Below the pieces are notes generated by a model. The model did no database searches. It was given only the letters and a program-made list of their open reading frames with translations, and had not been told where the DNA came from. The translations under genes and the position numbers were made by a program. Source: Pseudoduganella umbonata (GTDB lineage Bacteria > Pseudomonadota > Gammaproteobacteria > Burkholderiales > Burkholderiaceae_D). Taken from it: a stretch of 64,000 bases of DNA. This document shows, piece after piece, positions 43,311-51,837 of the stretch; position 1 is the first letter of the stretch; the number at the start of each line of letters is the position of its first letter. The stretch covers positions 460,440-524,439 of the forward strand of contig NZ_JACHXS010000001.1 of NCBI RefSeq assembly GCF_014192225.1, read 5' to 3'.

Positions 43311-44164
43311 ACGCGCACATCGAAATTGGTGCCACCGCGCTGGCGCTCGAAGCGGCCGGCACGCGCCATGCCGTCCAGGCCAGCGCGTGGCTGACCCGCG
43401 GCGGGATGGTGCTCTGCCGCGCGGACGACGAAGGACTCGACGACTTTCCTGCCGCCGAACTGAAGGGCAGCCTCAGCCTGCATTCCGGCGGCCCCTGGGC
43501 GCCGGCGGACCCGGCGGAGGCCGCAGTGGAGCCAGGCATGCTGCCACGCGCCGCGCGCTGGGCGGTGGCCCTGCGTACGCTGGCGTTCGCCGCACAGGCC
43601 GACATACACGACGCGACGCTGCGGCTGTCCGGGCTGGACGGCGCGGAATATATGCTGGACGCGTGCCGGGCGTTCGCCCTGCTGGGCTGGGGGCTCGAAG
43701 GCAACGCCCCGGCCGCGGCGGAATTCGTCTCGCAATGGCGCGAGTGCCGGGCGTGGGCCGAGCTGGCATGGGAGCACGGCAAGGGCCATCAGCCGCTTGT
43801 TGCCGCGCAGGGCCGGCTGCCGGCAAGGAAGCGCTTCGGCCGCCAGGCCGGCGAGCGGCTCGTCATGCCGCGCCTGCTGCTGGACGGCGAATCGCTCGAT
43901 TTTGGCCAGCACCGGCTCGACGAATTGGGACAGGCCCATGAATTCGAGCTGCTCTGGGATCGCGACGGCACGATCCGGCTGGACCTGCTGATCGACGAGA
44001 CGTGGCGGCCCTTGCCGCTGCTGCGTGCGGCGCCGTGCCGCCAGGTGCGCAACCGTTTCGCCGCCGAGACCTATGCGGCACTGGCCTACTGGGCAGCCGT
44101 GGTCGGGTTTGTCCAGGCCGACATCATCGCGCCGCTCGCGGCCATCTCGGGAGAGGCGCCATGA
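43307..44164 (+). CDS. 285-residue soluble protein of the unknown operon
   Basis: Overlaps both neighbours by ATGA, so translation is probably coupled. No signal peptide; a weakly hydrophobic stretch near the end (TYAALAYWAAVVGFVQADII) is not a clear membrane helix. The N-terminal third looks beta-rich (VQASAWLTRGGMVLCRADD, LKGSLSLHSGGPWAPAD), the middle helical, and the end contains HEFELLWDRDGTIRLDLLID. No domain recognised. Size and folded character suggest an adaptor or enzyme, with no motif to choose between them. Confidence 0.7.
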   Translation: MNAHIEIGATALALEAAGTRHAVQASAWLTRGGMVLCRADDEGLDDFPAAELKGSLSLHSGGPWAPADPAEAAVEPGMLPRAARWAVALRTLAFAAQADIHDATLRLSGLDGAEYMLDACRAFALLGWGLEGNAPAAAEFVSQWRECRAWAELAWEHGKGHQPLVAAQGRLPARKRFGRQAGERLVMPRLLLDGESLDFGQHRLDELGQAHEFELLWDRDGTIRLDLLIDETWRPLPLLRAAPCRQVRNRFAAETYAALAYWAAVVGFVQADIIAPLAAISGEAP

Positions 44165-45603
44165 CGTTGGAAACGCCACGCGACGCGTTCAATCCCTGGC
44201 CGCGCCTGCCGGAACAGGACGACGACCCCGCGCACAGCGCGGGCGGCCTGGCCCAGTTGCGGCGTGCAAAGGCGATGGCAGGCCCGAATGCGGCGCGGGC
44301 CCTGGATGCCAGCGGCGTCGACGGGTTTTCGGCGCTGTGGGTGGTCGACCTCGACGATCCCGCGCTGGCGGGCGGTACGACGGCGGACAGCCTGTGCGCA
44401 ACGCTGTCGGCTTGCCGCGGACGGTTGCCGCTCAATGTTCTGGACAATGTGCCGGGAACACCGGCCGCGGTGGACCAGCCGCGGACGCAGCTGAAGGTCC
44501 GGCTGGTGGTCGATGGCAAGCCGTGCGCCCCGTTCGACATTGCCAATGGCGCGATGATCGTCGGCACACCCGGTTCGGAAGCTGTCGTCGAGGGCCGCAA
44601 GCGGGTCCGGTTCCCGGACAGCGCAAGCTGGCGCGCCATGGCCGCCAGGGTATCGCCCGAGGTGATCTGCCTGCTCGACAGCGGCACCGTGCGCGATTCG
44701 CACGGCGCATTCTCCCGCGCCGTGCTGGGCGCCTGGCTGTTGTCGGCGCTGGCCGTGTTCGGCGTTGGTGTATGGGTCGATGTCAACATGTACAACCAGG
44801 TGCAATGGGCGGTGGTGGTCTGCGCGCTGCTGACCGGAGCCGCCAGCACGCTTATCTACCGTGTGCTGAAGCAGTGGAGCGCGAGCCGCCAGATGTGGGC
44901 GCTGGCGCTGGCGCAGGTCGTCGCCGCGGCGTATGGCCTGATGCTCGTGCTGCTGGCGATCGTCCCGGAAGGAATGCTCGGACACGGATATGTATGGCTG
45001 ATGACGCTGGCCCTGCACGGCACGCTGCTGTGGCTGTGCCGGAAGGGGCCGCGCGCACTGATTGGCGATTGGTGGGTCACCACCCTGGCATGTGCCGCCC
45101 TCGTCAACGGGACCTATGCGGCAGCGAGCCTGCATCAGCGCTCCATGCTGATTTCGTTGCTGCTGGCCTGGGGCGGCCTGCTCCTGTGGCGGCACCGGCC
45201 AGGTCGCGTGATCGGCCCGCGCACGCCGCGAGGGCCGCGGCCGCCGCCGCAGGCACCGCCATCCGGGCCGCAGCCGCGCCAGCCCCAGCCAGCGCAGCCA
45301 CCACAGCAGCCCCAGCCAGCGCAGCCCCGTCCGTCGCCCGCCGACCCCGGCATCATGCCCCGCTCCCGGCGATGGATGAAGCGGGCCGGCACGGCGATGA
45401 TCGTGATCTATGTGCTGCTGCTCCCGGTGGCGGCCGTCAATGCTTCGGTGCCGGCGGCGGGCATTCTGTTCGCTGTCACGACGATTGGCACCTTCCTGTG
45501 GCTGCTCGCCTTCCTGCTGCTGCGGTGGAAGGACCTGCGTCGCACCGCCATGCTGCTGCTCGGCATGATGGTACTGGCCTGGCTGCTTGCACTGACGGCC
45601 TGA
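44161..45603 (+). CDS. Multi-pass membrane protein, last gene of the unknown operon
   Basis: 480 residues. The soluble N-terminal part (1-190) has VDGFSALWVVDLDDPALAGG and TQLKVRLVVDGKPCAPFDIA. About six to nine membrane helices follow: AVLGAWLLSALAVFGVGVW, VVVCALLTGAASTLIYRVL, ALALAQVVAAAYGLMLVLLA and others, then after a Pro/Gln-rich cytosolic linker (about 345-385, PQPRQPQPAQPPQQPQPAQP) three more. I know no family with this arrangement. It overlaps the preceding gene by ATGA and ends about 90 bp before the tRNA-Leu gene. Probably the membrane-embedded output or channel of the system (inference only). Confidence 0.72.
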   Translation: MTLETPRDAFNPWPRLPEQDDDPAHSAGGLAQLRRAKAMAGPNAARALDASGVDGFSALWVVDLDDPALAGGTTADSLCATLSACRGRLPLNVLDNVPGTPAAVDQPRTQLKVRLVVDGKPCAPFDIANGAMIVGTPGSEAVVEGRKRVRFPDSASWRAMAARVSPEVICLLDSGTVRDSHGAFSRAVLGAWLLSALAVFGVGVWVDVNMYNQVQWAVVVCALLTGAASTLIYRVLKQWSASRQMWALALAQVVAAAYGLMLVLLAIVPEGMLGHGYVWLMTLALHGTLLWLCRKGPRALIGDWWVTTLACAALVNGTYAAASLHQRSMLISLLLAWGGLLLWRHRPGRVIGPRTPRGPRPPPQAPPSGPQPRQPQPAQPPQQPQPAQPRPSPADPGIMPRSRRWMKRAGTAMIVIYVLLLPVAAVNASVPAAGILFAVTTIGTFLWLLAFLLLRWKDLRRTAMLLLGMMVLAWLLALTA

Positions 45604-45695
45604 TCGGATCGGTCAAGCAGGGAGGGTGCGGTAATGCGTCGGCAGCACGGCAGCACTGGAAGTTGGCGTGAAGACATGTCATAATGGCGGGCTGT

Positions 45696-45782
45696 GCCCC
45701 GGTGGTGAAACTGGTAGACACACCGGACTTAAAATCCGTTGCTTGCAAGGGCGTGCCGGTTCGATTCCGGCCCGGGGCACCA
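45696..45782 (+). tRNA. tRNA-Leu(UAA)
   Basis: 87 bases with CCA encoded. The 5' GCCCCGG pairs with CCGGGGC ahead of A-CCA. D-arm GGTGGTGAAACTGGTAGACA, anticodon loop CTTAAAA (anticodon TAA), a long class-II variable arm (TGCTTGCAAGGGCGT) and the T-arm GCCGGTTCGATTCCGGC are all present. The variable arm and the anticodon identify leucine. The pair at the top of the anticodon stem is a C-T mismatch. Confidence 0.95.
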
Positions 45783-45979
45783 GTCTATAAGCGGCTTTCA
45801 GGCGGAGTGCTCACTACCGTCGTACCTACTTCCGCAATTCTCCCGCTCGCCTTCATCATTCCAGGCGCATGTGCAAAAAATTGCGATGCTGCCCGTCCTG
45901 TACCCCCGCGGGCGATTGGTGTAGCATGCTGGCCGGCACGCCTTGCGCGTGCCGCTTGCTTTCTCAAGGAACACCAATC

Positions 45980-46828
45980 ATGCAAATCCAGATCAATGAC
46001 ATGCTGCGCGCCTATATCGAGCCGCTGACCGAGGCGGAGCACGAGGCGCTCGAACGCAGCCTGCTGGCCGAAGGGTGCCGCGATGCGCTCGTGCTGTGGG
46101 GCGACGTGCTCGTCGACGGCCATAACCGCTATGCCATCTGCCAGCAGCACGGCATCCCGTTCCGGGTCGTGCAGAACGAACGCTTCCAGAGCATGGAAGA
46201 CGTGATGCTGTGGATGATCGACAATCACCTGGGCCGCCGCAGCGTGTCCGATTTCCAGCGCGGCGTGCTGGCGCTGCGCAAGAAGGACATCCTCGCCAAG
46301 CGCCTGGAAGAGGATGCCGCGCGCATCAAGGCCGAGGATGCGGCCATCGCACCGCCCGATTCCGATGCCGAGCCGGTGGCGCCGAAGGTGCGCACGTCGC
46401 GCGAGGACATCGCCCGCGCGGCGCGCCTGTCCAGCAATACCATTTCGCAGATCGAGAAGATCCAGAAGACCGCCACGCCGGAGCTGGTGGAAGCCGTCCG
46501 CACCGGCACCATTTCGATCAACGCGGCCGCCACGGTGGCCACGCTGCCGGCCGAAGAGCAGGTGAACGCCGTCGCCGGCGGCAAGAAGTCGCTGCAGCAG
46601 GCCGCCAAGGAAGTGCGCGAGCAGCGCGCCGCGTCGCGTCCCGTCAAGCCGGCCAAGCCGGCGCCGTGGGAAGACGGCGGCGAGACACCGTCGCAGCCGG
46701 ACCAGCCGCTGACCGAAGTGGAGCACCTGCGCGCCGAAGTGGCCGAACTGAAGGCGAAGATTTCGGCGCTGCGCGCCGAGAATGCCGAACTGCGCGAGCG
46801 CATCGACCAGCTCGTCGACGCCTCGTAA
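45980..46828 (+). CDS. Orphan ParB/Spo0J-type partition protein
   Basis: 282 residues; CAAGGA precedes the ATG at 45980. A ParB N-terminal domain (about 1-100) contains ALVLWGDVLVDGHNRYAICQ. A ParB-like helix-turn-helix (about 135-190) has DIARAARLSSNTISQIEKIQ. The C-terminus is a leucine-zipper-like coiled coil (VEHLRAEVAELKAKISALRA). The usual ParB CTP-binding box is GERR-like; here the corresponding loop reads NHLGRRS, so CTPase activity is uncertain. No parA and no parS-like palindrome lie nearby. Such plasmid-type proteins, when alone on chromosomes, may act as regulators. It follows tRNA-Leu by about 200 bp. Confidence 0.82.
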   Translation: MQIQINDMLRAYIEPLTEAEHEALERSLLAEGCRDALVLWGDVLVDGHNRYAICQQHGIPFRVVQNERFQSMEDVMLWMIDNHLGRRSVSDFQRGVLALRKKDILAKRLEEDAARIKAEDAAIAPPDSDAEPVAPKVRTSREDIARAARLSSNTISQIEKIQKTATPELVEAVRTGTISINAAATVATLPAEEQVNAVAGGKKSLQQAAKEVREQRAASRPVKPAKPAPWEDGGETPSQPDQPLTEVEHLRAEVAELKAKISALRAENAELRERIDQLVDAS

Positions 46829-46849
46829 CCAACCATCGAAAGGCCCGAA

Positions 46850-49069
46850 ATGCCGAGAACCGCCGCCGTACCGACCTGCCTGGCGCTTGCCTGCCTGATT
46901 CCTGTCGCTGCGGTCGCGGCGCCCGCCACGCCGCAGGCAACCAGGCTCGATGCCGCCGAAGTGCTGCGCCTGCAGGCGCAGGCAAAGCGGGTGACCATCC
47001 TGCGCGACAAGTGGGGCATCCCGCACGTGTACGGCAAGACGGATGCGGACGCGGTGTTCGGCATGCTGTATGCGCAGGCGGAAGACGATTTCCGGCGCGT
47101 CGAGCGCAATTTCATCACGGCGCTGGGCCGCATGGCCGAGGTGGAAGGCGAGAAGGCGCTGTACGACGACCTGCGGATGAAGCTCTTCATCCGGCCCGAC
47201 GACTTGAAGGTGCAATACAAGGCCAGTCCGGCATGGCTGAAGAAGCTGATGAACGCGTGGGCCGATGGCCTGAACTGGTACCTGCACACGCACCCGCAGG
47301 TCAAGCCGCAATTGCTGACGCGCTTCGAGCCGTGGATGGCGCTCAGCTTTTCCGAGGGCAGTATCGGCGGCGACATCGAGGAGGTGGACGTGCCGGCCTT
47401 GCAGCGCTTTTATGCGGATATCCCGATACTGGCCACCGCGCCGGCAGTTGGTGAGCGCAGCGCAGAAGAGCGGGAACCGGGCGGCTCGAACGGTTTCGCC
47501 ATCGCGCCGGGGCTCAGCAGGAGCGGCAACGCGCTGCTGATGATCAATCCGCATACATCGTTCTATTTCCGTCCCGAGATCCACGTGGTCAGCGAAACGG
47601 GGCTGAATGCCTATGGCGCGGTGACGTGGGGGCAGTTCTTCGTATACCAGGGGTTCAACGACCGGCTGGGGTGGATGCACACCTCCGGCGGCGGCGACGT
47701 CATCGACGAGTTCCTTGAAACCGTCACGAAGAAGGACGGCAAGTACTGGTACCAGTACGGCAAGGAGCTGCGGCCGGTGCGCGAAATCGAGATCGCGCTG
47801 CCGTTCAGGGTGCCGGGCGGGATGGCCGAAAAGAAGGTCACCGCGTACTTCACGCACCACGGTCCGGTGGTGCGGCGCGAGGGCGACAAGTGGGTGTCGG
47901 TGGCGCTGATGAACCAGCCGCTGAAGGCGCTGCAGCAGTCGTACCTGCGCACCAAGGCGCGCGATTACAAGGCGTTCTGGAAAGCGATGGAGCTGCGCAC
48001 CAATTCGTCGAACAATACCGTGTATGCGGATGGGGACGGCAACATCGCCTATTTCCACGGTAATTTCATCCCGAAACGCGATCCGCGCTTCGACTACACC
48101 AGGCCGGTCGACGGCAGCGATCCCGCCACCGACTGGCAGGGCCTGCACGGCGTGGACGAAACGATCCGGCTGTTCAATCCGAAGAACGGCTGGATCCAGA
48201 ACACCAACAACTGGCCCTATTCGGCGGCCGGGCCGTACAGCCCGCGCCGGCAGGATTATCCGGCCTACATGTCGATGAACCCCGAGAACCCGCGCGGCAT
48301 CCACGCCGTGCGCGTGCTGCAGGACAGGAAGGACTTCACGCTGGAGTCGCTGATCGCCGCCGCCTACGACAGCCAGCTGACGGCGTTCGAGCCGCTGCTG
48401 CCGCTGCTGCTGCGCGCGTACGACGAACTGCCGGCCGGTTCGCCGCAGAAGGCCGGGCTGGCAGGGCAGATCGCCGAGCTGCGCGGCTGGGACATGCGCT
48501 ATGCGCTGGCGTCGGTGCCGACCTCGCTCGGCATCTACTGGCTGCAGGATCTCGTCAAGACCCACGGTCCGGCGGCGAAAGAAGCCGGCATCCCGGTGCT
48601 GGAATACGCCGAGACGCGCATCACGCCTGCGCAGCGGCTGGAGGCATTGACCCGCGCATCGGCCACGCTGGAGAGCGCGTTCGGCAAGTGGCAAACGCCC
48701 TGGGGCGAAATCAACCGCTTCCAGCGCCTGACCGGCGACATCGTGCAGCCGTTCGACGACAGCAAGCCGAGCATCCCCGTGCCGTACGCCTCGGGCAACT
48801 GGGGCGCTCTGGCGGCCTACGGCATGACGTCGCCGCAAACCACGAAGCGCATCTACGGCGAGCGTGGCAACAGCTTCGTGGCGGCCGTCGAGTTCGGGCC
48901 GAAGATCCGCGCGAAGAGCATCCTGGCCGGCGGGCAAAGCGGCGATCCGGCGTCGCCGCACTTCAGCGACCAGGCGGAAATGTACGCGCGGGGCGAGTTC
49001 AAGGACGTGCTGTTCTACAAGGACGACGTGCGGAAGAACCTGGAACGCGAGTACCACCCCGGGCTGTAG
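46850..49069 (+). CDS. Secreted penicillin-acylase-family (Ntn) amidohydrolase
   Basis: 739 residues with a signal peptide (LALACLIPVAAVAAPA). Ntn-hydrolase precursor: an alpha chain with DKWGIPHVYGKTDADAVFG, then the autocleavage site PGGSNGFAIAP, where the Ser after GG would be the new N-terminal nucleophile. The beta chain carries the oxyanion-type Asn (RTNSSNNTVYADGDGNIAY) and a late WGEINRFQRLTGD motif. The family includes penicillin G acylase, cephalosporin acylase and acyl-homoserine-lactone acylases (PvdQ, QuiP). Either fits and neither can be chosen from sequence alone. An inverted repeat follows its stop codon directly. Confidence 0.88.
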   Translation: MPRTAAVPTCLALACLIPVAAVAAPATPQATRLDAAEVLRLQAQAKRVTILRDKWGIPHVYGKTDADAVFGMLYAQAEDDFRRVERNFITALGRMAEVEGEKALYDDLRMKLFIRPDDLKVQYKASPAWLKKLMNAWADGLNWYLHTHPQVKPQLLTRFEPWMALSFSEGSIGGDIEEVDVPALQRFYADIPILATAPAVGERSAEEREPGGSNGFAIAPGLSRSGNALLMINPHTSFYFRPEIHVVSETGLNAYGAVTWGQFFVYQGFNDRLGWMHTSGGGDVIDEFLETVTKKDGKYWYQYGKELRPVREIEIALPFRVPGGMAEKKVTAYFTHHGPVVRREGDKWVSVALMNQPLKALQQSYLRTKARDYKAFWKAMELRTNSSNNTVYADGDGNIAYFHGNFIPKRDPRFDYTRPVDGSDPATDWQGLHGVDETIRLFNPKNGWIQNTNNWPYSAAGPYSPRRQDYPAYMSMNPENPRGIHAVRVLQDRKDFTLESLIAAAYDSQLTAFEPLLPLLLRAYDELPAGSPQKAGLAGQIAELRGWDMRYALASVPTSLGIYWLQDLVKTHGPAAKEAGIPVLEYAETRITPAQRLEALTRASATLESAFGKWQTPWGEINRFQRLTGDIVQPFDDSKPSIPVPYASGNWGALAAYGMTSPQTTKRIYGERGNSFVAAVEFGPKIRAKSILAGGQSGDPASPHFSDQAEMYARGEFKDVLFYKDDVRKNLEREYHPGL

Positions 49070-49148
49070 AAAACCGGCGACAAAAACCGGTGACAGGCTC
49101 CGGTTATTTTGAAATGTTTCAGGAAAACCGGTGCCTGTCACCGGTTTT
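49070..49148. repeat. Inverted repeat, GTGACAGGC variant
   Basis: The arms at 49082-49103 and 49128-49148 are inverted with one mismatch, ACCGGTGACAGGC against GCCTGTCACCGGT. The spacer TTTTGAAATGTTTCAGGAAAA is similar to that of the 20.9-kb copy. A partial third half-copy (AAAACCGGCGACA) starts at 49070, directly after the acylase stop. Probably its terminator. Confidence 0.8.
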
Positions 49149-49197
49149 GTAGTAGCGGCGGGCGTAGAATCGGTCCACCAGCACGGTGGAGCATGCG

Positions 49198-50601
49198 ATG
49201 GCTGCAACCGATGACGAGCCTGTACCCGACAACGCCCCGATACCCGGCAACGCCCCCGAACCCGGCGCGGTGCCGGGCGGCGAGACGCTCCGGCTCGAGG
49301 AATTCATCTTCGTGCGCGAGCTGTACGATGTCTTCCTGCTGCTCGACCATATCTCAGGCCGCTGGGACAAGGACCTGCGCGCCGCGGCGGGCGCCGACCC
49401 GGCCCAGATCATCCGTACCATCTGCGAGATCGGCCTGACGCCGGCCACCGATCCGAAGCTGCGCCTGGAGCAGGCCGTGGCGCTGATGCGCGCGAAGGAT
49501 ATGCTGAACGCCGTGGCGCGGCCGGCCACCGGGCTCTCGGTGGCGTTCACGATCCTCGTCGTCGGCGAGGAAGACCGGCGCAAGAAGATGAACGCGGTGC
49601 GCCGGCTGTTTTGTGAGGTATTCCGGCGGCCCGTCAAGCCGCCGTCCGAGTCGCCGCCGCGGGGCCATGGCGGTCCGATGTGGGACAAGCCCACGCGCGT
49701 GACGCTGGCCCGCTACGCCTACCCGGGCCTGATCGGCGTGGCGATCAATTTCAACCGCCGCGTGCTGTGGCTGGTGCTGTTCCTGCTGCTGTCGCTGGCG
49801 CTGACGTGCGCGCTGTCGTGGCACGTGACCGCGGGGAACGTGATCCTGGAACACCTCGATGCCGTGCGCACCCGCACCAGCGCACTGCGCGCGGAGATTT
49901 CCACCGCCGAGCTGAAATACACGGCCGACGAGCGGGCCCGCCTGATGGCGGCCGATGCGACGGGCCGGCTGGCGCGCGATCCGGAGCCGGTGCGCTTTTG
50001 CGCGCTCCTGGGACCGGACGGCAAGCCGCGCTACCGCACCACCGAGGAATACCAGTACTGCGACCGCGCCGAGGCGCTGCGCGAGGAACGCCGGGCGGTG
50101 CGGCAGAACCTGCGCGAATGGCTGGCGCCGTGGCGCGCGTTCTACAGCGTCTTCTACACTCCCGAGCCGGCGAGCACGCGCGATGCGGAAGAGGCCAGCG
50201 TGCGGCGGCGCGGCACCGAGGAAATGGCGCGCATCGTCACGCTGGTGGTCGGCACGTCGTTCCTGCCGCTGGCCTACGGCATGCTGGGTGCCGGTGCGGC
50301 GGTGGTCAGGCGGCTGTGGGAACGCATGCGCGAAAGCCTGCTGTCGCCGCGCGACTCCACGCTGGCGCTATTGCAACTGGCGCTGGGCGGCACGATCGGC
50401 GCCTGCATCGGCCTGTTCATCAATCCTTCCGGCGCGGCCTCCGGCGAATCGCAGGGTTTGCTGGATGCGTGGGCGCTGTCGGGTTCCGCGCTGTCGTTCA
50501 TCGCCGGCTTCGGCGTCGAAGGGGTGTTCCAGGCACTGGAGAACTTCGTGCGACGGGTGTTCCATACCGACGAGCGGAAGCGGGGCGACGCCGGCCAGTA
50601 G
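49198..50601 (+). CDS. Membrane hypothetical protein
   Basis: 467 residues from the ATG at 49198 with GGTGGAG in front. Not recognised. A Pro-rich N-terminus is followed by a soluble helical region (about 30-130, EFIFVRELYDVFLLLDHISG). One clear membrane helix (VLWLVLFLLLSLALTCALSW, near 180-200) precedes a helical periplasmic or cytosolic part, then three helices near the end (TLVVGTSFLPLAYGMLGAGA, LALLQLALGGTIGACIGLFI, ALSGSALSFIAGFGVEGVF). Stands alone between the acylase repeat and the cystathionine genes. Function unknown. Confidence 0.65.
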   Translation: MAATDDEPVPDNAPIPGNAPEPGAVPGGETLRLEEFIFVRELYDVFLLLDHISGRWDKDLRAAAGADPAQIIRTICEIGLTPATDPKLRLEQAVALMRAKDMLNAVARPATGLSVAFTILVVGEEDRRKKMNAVRRLFCEVFRRPVKPPSESPPRGHGGPMWDKPTRVTLARYAYPGLIGVAINFNRRVLWLVLFLLLSLALTCALSWHVTAGNVILEHLDAVRTRTSALRAEISTAELKYTADERARLMAADATGRLARDPEPVRFCALLGPDGKPRYRTTEEYQYCDRAEALREERRAVRQNLREWLAPWRAFYSVFYTPEPASTRDAEEASVRRRGTEEMARIVTLVVGTSFLPLAYGMLGAGAAVVRRLWERMRESLLSPRDSTLALLQLALGGTIGACIGLFINPSGAASGESQGLLDAWALSGSALSFIAGFGVEGVFQALENFVRRVFHTDERKRGDAGQ

Positions 50602-50634
50602 CCGGGCGCACGGCTACCTGCGGGAGCGCCGGCG

Positions 50635-51837
50635 TCAGATCGCGGCCAGCGCGGCGGCCAGGTCGCGCCGCAGGTCGCCCACGTCCTCGATGCCCACCGA
50701 CAGCCTGACCAGGCCATCGCCGATGCCCAGCTGCGCGCGCTGCGCGGCGGGGATGGTCGCATGCGTCATCAGCGCCGGGTGCTCGATCAGGCTTTCCACG
50801 CCGCCCAGGCTCTCGGCCAGCGCGAACACTTCGCAGCGCTCCAGGAAGCGGCGTGCGCCGGCGAGGTCCGTGTCCAGGTCGACCGAGATGATGCCGCCGA
50901 AGCCGTTCATCTGGCGGCGCGCCAGCGCGTGCTGCGGGTGCGATGCAAGGCCCGGATAAAACACCTTGCGCACGCGCGGCTGCCGTTCCAGCCATTGGGC
51001 CAGCTCCAGCGCGCTGGCGCAATGGCGCTCCAGGCGGATCGCCAGCGTCTTCACGCCGCGCAGGGCGAGGAAGCTGTCGAACGGGCCCAGGATCGCGCCG
51101 ACCGAATTCTGCAGGAAGCCCAGTCCCTCGCGCCATGCGGCCTGGCGCTCGCCGCCGGCGACGACGGCGATGCCGCCGATGATGTCCGAGTGCCCGTTCA
51201 GGTACTTGGTGGCCGAATGCACGACGATGTCGAAGCCGTGTTCCAGCGGGCGCTGCACGATCGGGCTGGCGAAGGTGTTGTCGGCCACCGCGATGATGCT
51301 GCGCTCGCGGCAGATGCGGGCGATGGCCTCCAGGTCGGCCAGTTTCAGCATCGGGTTGGTCGGCGTTTCGACCCACACCATTCTTGTTTCGGGCCGCAGC
51401 GCGGCCAGCAGGTTTTCCGGGTTGGTGAGATCGGCATACGTGAATGCGTGGCCGGCGCTGCGGCGGCGCACCCGTTCGAACAGGCGGTAGCTGCCGCCGT
51501 ACATGTCGTCGCCGGCCACGATGTGGGAGCCGGCGTCCAGCAGTTCGAGCACGGTGGAGATCGCGGCCAGGCCCGAGGCGAACGCGTAGCCCTGCGCGCC
51601 GCCTTCCAGGTCCGCCACGCAGCGCTCGAAGGCCCAGCGCGTGGGGTTGTGCGAGCGGCCGTAATCGAGGCCCTTGTGCACGCCGGGGCTTTGCTGCACG
51701 AACGTGGACGTGGCATAGATCGGCGGCATGATCGCGCCCGTCGATGGATCGGGCGCCTGCCCGGCGTGGATCACGCGGGTGGCGAGTTGTTGCTGCTCCT
51801 GCTGCTGCGTGGGTTGCTCGTCGTCGGCTGGGCTCAT
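50635..51837 (-). CDS. Cystathionine gamma-lyase / gamma-synthase family PLP enzyme
   Basis: 400 residues, Cys/Met-metabolism PLP fold. The PLP-binding Lys is in VVHSATKYLNGHSD; PLP-phosphate and ring contacts appear in YGRSHNPT, FASGLAAIST and ADNTFASP. The gene overlaps the upstream cystathionine beta-synthase by ATGA. Together they form the reverse transsulfuration pair that turns homocysteine plus serine into cysteine via cystathionine; the neighbour is the main reason to favour the gamma-lyase over the gamma-synthase or beta-lyase. A Gln-rich N-terminal stretch (QPTQQQEQQQ) is unusual. Confidence 0.88.
   Translation of the reverse strand: MSPADDEQPTQQQEQQQLATRVIHAGQAPDPSTGAIMPPIYATSTFVQQSPGVHKGLDYGRSHNPTRWAFERCVADLEGGAQGYAFASGLAAISTVLELLDAGSHIVAGDDMYGGSYRLFERVRRRSAGHAFTYADLTNPENLLAALRPETRMVWVETPTNPMLKLADLEAIARICRERSIIAVADNTFASPIVQRPLEHGFDIVVHSATKYLNGHSDIIGGIAVVAGGERQAAWREGLGFLQNSVGAILGPFDSFLALRGVKTLAIRLERHCASALELAQWLERQPRVRKVFYPGLASHPQHALARRQMNGFGGIISVDLDTDLAGARRFLERCEVFALAESLGGVESLIEHPALMTHATIPAAQRAQLGIGDGLVRLSVGIEDVGDLRRDLAAALAAI

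Noticed and set aside
45785..49207. 1140-codon minus-strand frame across the ParB and acylase genes
   Set aside because: It spans two well-supported plus-strand genes and has composition typical of antisense frames.
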